This document shows positions 9,504 to 14,856 of a DNA stretch of 64,000 bases, piece by piece. Each line of letters starts with the position of its first letter. The first letter of the stretch is position 1. Made by a program: the position numbers and the translations under genes. The stretch is from Bacteroidaceae bacterium (GTDB taxonomy: Bacteria > Bacteroidota > Bacteroidia > Bacteroidales > Bacteroidaceae), in NCBI GenBank assembly GCA_024401095.1, contig JAKSLR010000010.1, positions 1-64,000 on the forward strand, written 5' to 3'. Below the pieces are notes generated by a model. The model was not told the origin of the DNA and did not search any database. It was given only the letters and a program-made list of their open reading frames with translations.

Positions 9504-10922
9504 ATGAAAAGTATTAAGACTTTGCTTACCGCTACAGCTTTACTCGTAGCAGGAAGCGCTGGGGCTCAGACCCTGAAAATGAGCCATCAGGTGGTTCGTG
9601 TTACTGCCTATGAGGCATCTACCTCTGTAAATCTGGTAGTAGTAAAACCTGAAACTCAAATTGATGTATTGGATCCTAGCGTATGGACCGTTCAGACCAA
9701 TGGTGTGGACCGTGTAGTTAAAGCGCTGTACACTTGCGATGACCGTGGTGAATGGAAAGACGGTGGCGAGTATCTGGCTTTGGGTTTGGAAGTGAGTAAG
9801 GAACGCAAGGCTGCTCCACTGGTAGCTAGCATGATGGGTACCTGGAGCAAGGCATATCCTATTAGCGTAAACCTGAAACCTGGCAAGAGCGTGAAAGCTG
9901 GTGGCAAGAAATACACAAATATTGACGGTGATACCGAGCATGGCTTGACCGACTTCCTCAGTGAGGCTGATTTCTTTAGCCGTTGTACCTATACCGGTCC
10001 TTCTACAGGCAAACCAGGCGATGAGACTCTGACTTACGGTGCTTACGAGCCAAGTTCTCTGCGCTTCGATGGCAAGCAGAACCCTATGATTATCTGGTTG
10101 CACGGTATGGGTGAAGGTGGTACCGACGTATCTATCGAGTTGCTGGGTAATGAGGTAGTTTCTTTGATTCGCAAAGATATTCAGCAGCACTTCACTACCG
10201 AAGGTGGTGCAAACGGTGCTTATGTACTGGCTGTTCAGTGCCCTACCGCTTGGATGATGTCTGCTCACGGATTTGGAAGCGGCAACTATCCTTCAGTATA
10301 TGCCAATGTACTGAAGTCTTGCATTGACAACTACGTAGCTACTCACCCAGATGTAGACCGTAACCGTATCTATATTGGTGGATGCTCTAACGGTGGTTAC
10401 ATGACTATGCAGATGTTGCTGCGTAACCCTGGTTACTTTGCAGCTGCCTACCCTACTTGTGAGGCATTTGCAGATGTAAACATTTCCGACGTACAGATCA
10501 AGCAGTTGAGCGAGGAGAACATCTGGTTCGTTCAGAGCTTCGACGATACTACAGTTAAGCCTCAGGAGTACGCTATTCCTACTTTCAAGCGCCTGATCAA
10601 GGCTGGTGCTAAGAACGTGTGGATTTCTATGTTTGAGAACGTAATAGGTTCTGACTTTGGCCAGAAGCTCATGGGTCACTTCTCTTGGGCATATGTATTC
10701 AACGATGAGGTAACTGCTTCACAGGAGCAGAATGCCGACGCTGATATGAAACCAAGCAACAATGGTGGTGGTACCGTAGCTCCTCAGGGTCATGCTAACC
10801 TGTTTGAGTGGATGAACGCTCAGGTACTGAAGGCTCCAGAGCAGCAGCCAATGTTTGGTGGTGGAAACCGTAACGGAAGAGGCAATGGTCGTATCGATGA
10901 GAACGGTAACGCTCGTTTCTAA
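9504..10922 (+). CDS. Secreted serine esterase, PHB-depolymerase/prolyl-oligopeptidase type with N-terminal Ig-like domain
   Basis: This is a 472-residue exported alpha/beta hydrolase. The signal peptide ends at AGAQ (about 22). Residues 25-130 look like a beta-rich Ig-like domain. The hydrolase domain follows with oxyanion strand IIWLHGMGEGG, nucleophile elbow GGCSNGGY (Ser295), an Asp after FVQSFDDTTV, and His392 in GHFSWAY. The layout recalls Ig-fused carboxylesterases such as Thermotoga EstA and feruloyl/acetyl xylan esterases; the natural ester is unknown. The C-terminus is Gly/Asn/Arg-rich (from about residue 450) and looks disordered. Codon use is strongly biased to a few codons (ggt, cgt, gct, aac), suggesting high expression. 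It probably shares the GH3 transcript. Confidence 0.85.
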   Translation: MKSIKTLLTATALLVAGSAGAQTLKMSHQVVRVTAYEASTSVNLVVVKPETQIDVLDPSVWTVQTNGVDRVVKALYTCDDRGEWKDGGEYLALGLEVSKERKAAPLVASMMGTWSKAYPISVNLKPGKSVKAGGKKYTNIDGDTEHGLTDFLSEADFFSRCTYTGPSTGKPGDETLTYGAYEPSSLRFDGKQNPMIIWLHGMGEGGTDVSIELLGNEVVSLIRKDIQQHFTTEGGANGAYVLAVQCPTAWMMSAHGFGSGNYPSVYANVLKSCIDNYVATHPDVDRNRIYIGGCSNGGYMTMQMLLRNPGYFAAAYPTCEAFADVNISDVQIKQLSEENIWFVQSFDDTTVKPQEYAIPTFKRLIKAGAKNVWISMFENVIGSDFGQKLMGHFSWAYVFNDEVTASQEQNADADMKPSNNGGGTVAPQGHANLFEWMNAQVLKAPEQQPMFGGGNRNGRGNGRIDENGNARF

Positions 10923-10926
10923 TCTT

Positions 10927-11082
10927 CTAGAAAATTAAATCTGACAAAATAATCCCCCTATCTTGGGAAAACAGAAGTGAACCCCGAAAGTTAGACAAAA
11001 AACTTTCGGGGTTCATATTAATGTTGGCACCGGCCACCAGCGCACCTTTATCAAATTTATAGTCGCCCATCTCAATATCCAT
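10927..11082 (-). CDS. Small hypothetical ORF (51 residues), doubtful
   Basis: An uninterrupted minus-strand frame starts with MDIEMGDYKFDKGALVAGAN and ends at a TAG just beyond the esterase stop. I do not recognise it. It runs straight through a perfect 15-bp hairpin, has no clear promoter, and may be a chance frame or a remnant of the accessory island. Confidence 0.25.
   Translation of the reverse strand: MDIEMGDYKFDKGALVAGANINMNPESFLSNFRGSLLFSQDRGIILSDLIF
10978..11015. terminator. 15-bp perfect hairpin after the esterase
   Basis: Bases 10978-10992 pair perfectly with 11001-11015 around an eight-base loop. The stem is GC-rich in the middle, but no T-run follows on either strand. It may be a terminator of the esterase transcript, an RNA-stabilising hairpin or a mobile-element relic. 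Confidence 0.5.
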
Positions 11083-11172
11083 TTTAACTTAATGTAAAAC
11101 TAACTAAATGATATGACACAATTGGCTATATATTTTGCTCCCTTGCAATGGTACATAAAAGAACAAGAAAAA

Positions 11173-11195
11173 GGTGTCACGGTGTCATGGTGTCA
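11173..11195 (-). repeat. Octamer array, three copies (left arm)
   Basis: Three TGACACC cores on the minus strand lie at 11173-11179, 11181-11187 and 11189-11195 with one-base spacers. The whole 23 bases are the exact reverse complement of 11351-11373. Confidence 0.9.
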
Positions 11196-11267
11196 AATTG
11201 CTTTTTGAGGTATGGGTAAAGAGGGAAGAAGAAAGAAGAGAAAAAGAAAATATATAATATTAAATAA

Positions 11268-11305
11268 TTAATAATATAATATATATTTATATATTATATT
11301 ATTAA
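11268..11305. repeat. 38-base AT-only palindrome
   Basis: Two perfect 18-base arms (11268-11285 and 11288-11305) flank TT. It lies between the two octamer arrays and next to a purine run, as expected of an easily melted or cruciform-forming element. Confidence 0.85.
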
Positions 11306-11350
11306 ATTTTGTTCCACATATTTTTTGACAAATACCCCTAAATTTAAAAA

Positions 11351-11381
11351 TGACACCATGACACCGTGACACCATGACACC
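11351..11381 (+). repeat. Octamer array, four copies (right arm)
   Basis: TGACACC occurs at 11351, 11359, 11367 and 11375 with single-base spacers A, G, A. The array is inverted relative to the left one at 11173-11195. Confidence 0.9.
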
Positions 11382-11597
11382 TTGGGAAAAAATTCCCACT
11401 AACTGAAAAGAATTTTCAATCCAGTTATCCCGAAAAATCTCATAAACTAACCCACTCTTTCTTTTATTATGTACGTTTACGTCCCGTGAAGTAAATTTTC
11501 CTTACACTTTTTGCACGAAAACCCCACTTTTTTCATTCTGTCCCCAAAAATGAGCTTCCGGGAGTTCTCCGTTTTTTGCAAATCTGAAAATAGTACG

Positions 11598-11605
11598 TAA
11601 CTTCG
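11598..11605 (+). promoter_or_regulatory. Possible -7 box for the HU-type gene
   Basis: TAACTTCG differs by one base from TAnnTTTG. Transcription from here would give a leader of about 90 bases with repeated ACTAA units. Confidence 0.35.
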
Positions 11606-11700
11606 CATTGTCAAAGGAAACATGTTACCCCAGACAAGCGCGCTAAAAGAGAAAACTAAACTAATTATTAAAACTAAAAACTAACTAATTCTAAACTATT

Positions 11701-12468
11701 ATGGCAATTAAAGTAAAAGCAAGAGAAACTCTCATTAAGGTAGGTCCTTACCAGAATACCTACCGTTTCGTACTGAACGCTGAGCTCTACAGCATGCTCA
11801 GCAGCTCCAAGGTCATTGCAGAAGCTGCACTGCGCTCCGGTCTGTCAAAGGGCGTGATGAACGCGGCTTGGGAAGCTATCGGAAATGTCATCTCTGCATG
11901 GGCTACCGAAGGTCACTCCGTGGCAATCCCTGGTCTGGGTACCATGCGTTTCGGTCTAAATGCCAAGTCTGTGGCTAAGGTAGATGATGTATCTTCTGAG
12001 CTCATCACCACCCGTAAGGTCATCTACACTCCTAGTGCAAGCATCAAGCAGGAGCTGAAGAATACCAGCGTGAGCATTACCTGTTACGACCGTGACGGTA
12101 AGATCATCAAGACCGTAACTTCTACCGACGACGGTGAAGTGGAAGAGCCAAAGGAGAAGTATGTACTGAACCTGGAGTCTAACCCTGCAAACGGTGGTAC
12201 CACTACCGGTGAAGGCGAGTACGAGGAAGGTTCTCAGGTAGAGATTGAGGCAGTTCCTGCCCAGGGCTACAAGTTCCTGAAGTGGAGTGATGACGTGACC
12301 GATGCCAAGCGTACCGTGACCGTGAACCAGGAGATGGAGCTTACCGCACTGTTTGAGCAGGTGCAGGCACAAACTCCTCCAGCAGACAACCAGAATCAGG
12401 GTGGCACTACCCCACCAACTGGCGGAGGCAGTCAGAACTCCGGTGATGACGATGACATGGGTGCTTAA
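11701..12468 (+). CDS. HU-type DNA-binding protein fused to an InlB-like repeat (HU-HIG family)
   Basis: This is a 255-residue protein. Residues 1-125 match the HU/IHF-like domain found in Bacteroidetes proteins of the HU-HIG type (HU fused to wHTH, Ig or Gly-rich parts): SKVIAEAALRSGLSKGVMNAAWEAI, then GLGTMRFGLNAKSV and a basic/beta region. After an acidic linker (EVEEPKEKY), residues about 155-222 form a divergent InlB B-type repeat with the signature NPANGGTTTGEGEYEEGSQVEI (shown in part) and YKFLKWSDD. Residues 225-255 are a Gln/Pro/Gly-rich tail ending in an acidic cluster (DDDD). There is no signal peptide, so the protein should be cytoplasmic, which is odd for an InlB-like repeat. It heads a small cassette with the smalltalk peptide and a holin-like protein. 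Its DNA target is unknown; the nearby octamer arrays are one candidate. Confidence 0.85.
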   Translation: MAIKVKARETLIKVGPYQNTYRFVLNAELYSMLSSSKVIAEAALRSGLSKGVMNAAWEAIGNVISAWATEGHSVAIPGLGTMRFGLNAKSVAKVDDVSSELITTRKVIYTPSASIKQELKNTSVSITCYDRDGKIIKTVTSTDDGEVEEPKEKYVLNLESNPANGGTTTGEGEYEEGSQVEIEAVPAQGYKFLKWSDDVTDAKRTVTVNQEMELTALFEQVQAQTPPADNQNQGGTTPPTGGGSQNSGDDDDMGA

Positions 12469-12487
12469 TGGTTAAGGCAGAATGTGT

Positions 12488-12580
12488 ATGGAAAAGAATG
12501 TATTCTGGAGCAGAGTGATCAATGTAATCATCTCCGTGCTCAGTGCAGTAGCCACTACCTTCGGCTTGAACCAATTCTAA
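12488..12580 (+). CDS. Smalltalk protein, 30 residues
   Basis: This 30-residue peptide starts MEKNVFWSRV and continues as a single hydrophobic helix with the family pattern VIISVLSAVATTFG. It belongs to the Bacteroidales family named smalltalk protein, usually found just after HU-type genes and before an N-acetylmuramoyl-L-alanine amidase. Its function is unknown. The ATG at 12488 follows the HU-type stop by 19 bases. In this locus the next gene is a holin-like protein and no amidase is present. Confidence 0.85.
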   Translation: MEKNVFWSRVINVIISVLSAVATTFGLNQF

Positions 12581-12607
12581 ACTCATAACTCAAAACTCAG
12601 AACTCTC

Positions 12608-12799
12608 ATGAAGTACGCTCAGATTATCTCGGCACTGGTTCTGCTCACCACGGGAGTCATTCTCTCCTTCATTGGTTTCTTTGAGCCCCCTGTGGGAGAG
12701 ATTTCCGACTCCGTTCTGTGGTACTTTGGGCAGACTCTCATCTACGCAGGTTCCGTATTCGGAATTAAGGCTTATGTGGATAGTAAGCTTGGAAATTGA
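12608..12799 (+). CDS. Small two-helix membrane protein, holin-like
   Basis: This is a 63-residue protein with two predicted membrane helices (about 5-25 and 38-56) joined by a loop FFEPPVGEISDS. The PP-x-GEI loop and a Gly-containing second helix (YAGSVFGI) resemble small holin-like proteins of Bacteroidetes prophages. No signal peptidase site is visible. It lies 27 bases after the smalltalk stop, separated by repeated AACTCA units, so the three genes probably share a transcript. Its last 35 bases overlap a small frame on the other strand. The holin role is inference from size and topology. Confidence 0.65.
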   Translation: MKYAQIISALVLLTTGVILSFIGFFEPPVGEISDSVLWYFGQTLIYAGSVFGIKAYVDSKLGN

Positions 12800-12923
12800 A
12801 ACTCATATAATCCCATTCGCTGTCCCCATCTCCACCTCCGATAACCTTGAAATAACTCGTGCTGCATCCTTCAGGGACTTCTTCTGAATCGGTATCGCTA
12901 CATACTGTAAAGACGACACACAT
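12765..12923 (-). CDS. Small hypothetical ORF (52 residues) downstream of the orphan lipoprotein
   Basis: This minus-strand frame starts at 12923, seven bases after the lipoprotein stop, and encodes 52 residues with three cysteines and an acidic Gly-rich centre (KVIGGGDGDSEWDYM). An in-frame TAA lies just upstream of the ATG, so it is a separate frame. Close spacing suggests translation with the lipoprotein. It also overlaps the end of the holin-like gene, so it may be a chance frame. I do not recognise a family. Confidence 0.35.
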   Translation of the reverse strand: MCVVFTVCSDTDSEEVPEGCSTSYFKVIGGGDGDSEWDYMSFNFQAYYPHKP

Positions 12924-12930
12924 AGTTTAC

Positions 12931-14610
12931 TTATTTGATGTCCCAGAAAGTTTTGTAGCGGTTGAGGGCGCCAGTGTTGATGGCGACGACCTTGCCTTTG
13001 CACGGAATGTAGAAATTGCTGACCTTCCACTGACGGAAATGCGGCATGTCAGTGTCGCGTACTCCGAGGTACACTGCCTCCTTGGCGGTGTACTTGTCTT
13101 TCCAGTCGGAGATGTTCTCGCTCTCGTATCCCCAGTTTCCTTCGCCTTCAACATTGTATTTTATATCGAAGAAAACGACGGAACCTTGTTGCATGCATAA
13201 ACCATCCATAACAGCATCGGCACGGCGCATTGTCTCTACGCGGAACTTCTTGGAATAGCTGGAGAAATAGCTTCCGCCGTCCCACATCACAGCCTTGGAG
13301 TCTTGCAGAAGAAGGTAATTGTTCGTACTGACCACATTGACGTTGAGTCCGTCGTACAATGCCTGAGTCTGATATTTCGGCCTCAGTGCGTCCGGTATTG
13401 TGATTCCCTGTTCCTGCTCAAGCGCTTCCATCAGCGTAAGATCAGAATGAAGGTTCTTATAATATGACACGAGTATGTTATATTCGTCGAGAGTAATCTG
13501 TGACTGCTTGTAGGCGGCAATCTCCTGATCTGTACCGAGGTGGTCGGTGAATGGGTTGAATACGGATTTGTCTGAGTCGAGCCAGATCATGGAACCGAAC
13601 TTGGAGGCTTTGTGTTCCGACCAGCAGTTATCGCGGTCGAATGTCAGGTATGCACCTGCAATCTGGCATACAGCCTTATCGCTCTTGATGAGAGGGTTGG
13701 CTTCATAGTAAGAAAGGGCTTTTTCTATTGCGGCGACGCAAGTGTCGGCCATCTGGTCTTCATTGTTCATGCAGAAGAACATATAGCTCATTGTCATCCC
13801 GAGGAGGATGTCCGCAGCTGTTGTTGCGCGGAATGTATCACGGGACTCGTATCCCTCGTTCTCCCAGGCATAATTGTCGAACGCTACAAGGTCATACAGA
13901 CCGAACACAGTCAGATCGTTGCTGAGATATTTACGCTTGAACCCTATAAACTGCTGTATGAAGTTGAATCCCTGCTCGCAGGCCTGGTTTCCTGAAACAG
14001 AGGTGGTGGCCCATTCTGTCAGGATACTGCGGATCTCATCGTCCGTCGTGGCTTTCTCCAGCATGAAATAGTAGCGACGTGCGTGCGTACGGTAAGCATA
14101 TTCAAGGTTGAGTACAACGTCCTGGTCCCGTCTGAAATCATTGAACGCCTGCTCGTCTATCTTCTTCTGCACTTCGTCCATCGTAGCCTGAAGCACATCG
14201 AGCTGCTTCTGGATAGCATCTATCTTCTCGATTATTTCGTCAAGTTTTTTCATTGTAGGGTCGGGTGATTCTCCGAATAGAAGCCCCTTGACGAAGTCAC
14301 CGAGCGCAGTGCGGGCCTCTATTTTAGCATAATCCTTCAGCAGGCCTCCACCAAACTTCAGGATGTCCAGGCCGAGCCCGGCCCATGTAAAGTCTACTAT
14401 TCCTTCGGCAGGACGGATATATGGAATATATTTATACATCGTCGTGTCGCTTCCCACAATGGGATAGCCACCATATTCCGCCACTTCCCAGGTCTCGGGA
14501 TGAACATCGAAATGGTACGGTCTAGGCTCTATGGGTTCCTCGTGATCACAGGAAATGAGTGTACTGATAGAAATCAGGATGACTGCTGAAGCCAGAAGAT
14601 GAAGTTTCAT
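12931..14610 (-). CDS. Orphan surface-type lipoprotein with glycine-rich hydrophobic segment and coiled coil
   Basis: I do not recognise a family for this 559-residue protein. A lipoprotein signal ends at LISC (Cys21). The next residues DHEE are acidic, as in Bacteroidetes surface-export signals. Residues 73-113 are hydrophobic and Gly-rich (AGLGLDILKFGGGLLKDY). Residues 118-155 are a strong coiled coil of KKLDEIIEKIDAIQKQLDVL type. A mainly helical region follows to about 290, with a second hydrophobic stretch near 255-275 (ADILLGMTMSYMFF), then a mixed C-terminal domain with many aromatic residues. This order recalls helical pore-forming toxins (ClyA/Cry domain I type), but that is inference. 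GC content and codon use (cgg, tcg, ccg, gcg) are visibly higher than in the neighbours, suggesting transfer. It has its own promoter and sits in the accessory island. Confidence 0.8.
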   Translation of the reverse strand: MKLHLLASAVILISISTLISCDHEEPIEPRPYHFDVHPETWEVAEYGGYPIVGSDTTMYKYIPYIRPAEGIVDFTWAGLGLDILKFGGGLLKDYAKIEARTALGDFVKGLLFGESPDPTMKKLDEIIEKIDAIQKQLDVLQATMDEVQKKIDEQAFNDFRRDQDVVLNLEYAYRTHARRYYFMLEKATTDDEIRSILTEWATTSVSGNQACEQGFNFIQQFIGFKRKYLSNDLTVFGLYDLVAFDNYAWENEGYESRDTFRATTAADILLGMTMSYMFFCMNNEDQMADTCVAAIEKALSYYEANPLIKSDKAVCQIAGAYLTFDRDNCWSEHKASKFGSMIWLDSDKSVFNPFTDHLGTDQEIAAYKQSQITLDEYNILVSYYKNLHSDLTLMEALEQEQGITIPDALRPKYQTQALYDGLNVNVVSTNNYLLLQDSKAVMWDGGSYFSSYSKKFRVETMRRADAVMDGLCMQQGSVVFFDIKYNVEGEGNWGYESENISDWKDKYTAKEAVYLGVRDTDMPHFRQWKVSNFYIPCKGKVVAINTGALNRYKTFWDIK

Positions 14611-14639
14611 ATTATTTACACGTTTAAAAATTATCAGTA

Positions 14640-14647
14640 CAAAATTA
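14640..14647 (-). promoter_or_regulatory. -7 box for the orphan lipoprotein
   Basis: TAATTTTG on the minus strand lies 30 bases upstream of the start at 14610. Confidence 0.65.
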
Positions 14648-14793
14648 CTTCTTTATAATTATTTTTACAATTGAAAACTAAATTTATTTTGACATATACA
14701 GCATTTTTCAGCCTTTTATTGGAGTACCATGCAATTTTTGGAGCCAAATTCCAACCTTAAAGAAGAGCTGACAGGCAATGTCCAGCCAGACAT

Positions 14794-14828
14794 AAAAAAA
14801 AGGACCTCCTTTGCGGGAAGTCCTTTTC
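14794..14828 (-). terminator. Terminator of the second GH3 gene
   Basis: On the minus strand, AAAAGGAC and GTCCTTTT pair, with a further inner stem around CGCAAA and a run of T after the hairpin. Confidence 0.8.
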
Positions 14829-14856
14829 TTATTCTATACAGCCGGAGCTGCAGGTA

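Larger units (their letters stand above)
10923..11700. other. Long non-coding segment upstream of the HU-type gene
   Basis: No convincing gene is present in this 778-base gap apart from the doubtful 51-residue frame. In order it holds a 15-bp hairpin, a reverse array of three TGACACC repeats, a 33-base pure purine run (11218-11250), an AT-only palindrome, a forward array of four TGACACC repeats, and an A/C-rich leader before 11701. The structure resembles a replication origin or a protein-binding region more than an ordinary intergenic gap. Confidence 0.6.

Noticed and set aside
11268..11305. AT-only palindrome as a terminator
   Set aside because: No GC pairs in the stem, no T-run of the right kind after it, and no gene ending nearby.
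11173..11381. Octamer arrays as CRISPR or plain microsatellite
   Set aside because: Units of eight bases without spacers; the two arrays are exact inverted copies, which points to a designed or functional pair rather than slippage.
12859..13200. Plus-strand frame across the end of the orphan lipoprotein
   Set aside because: It is antisense to a gene with clear codon use and signal peptide and shows no motif.
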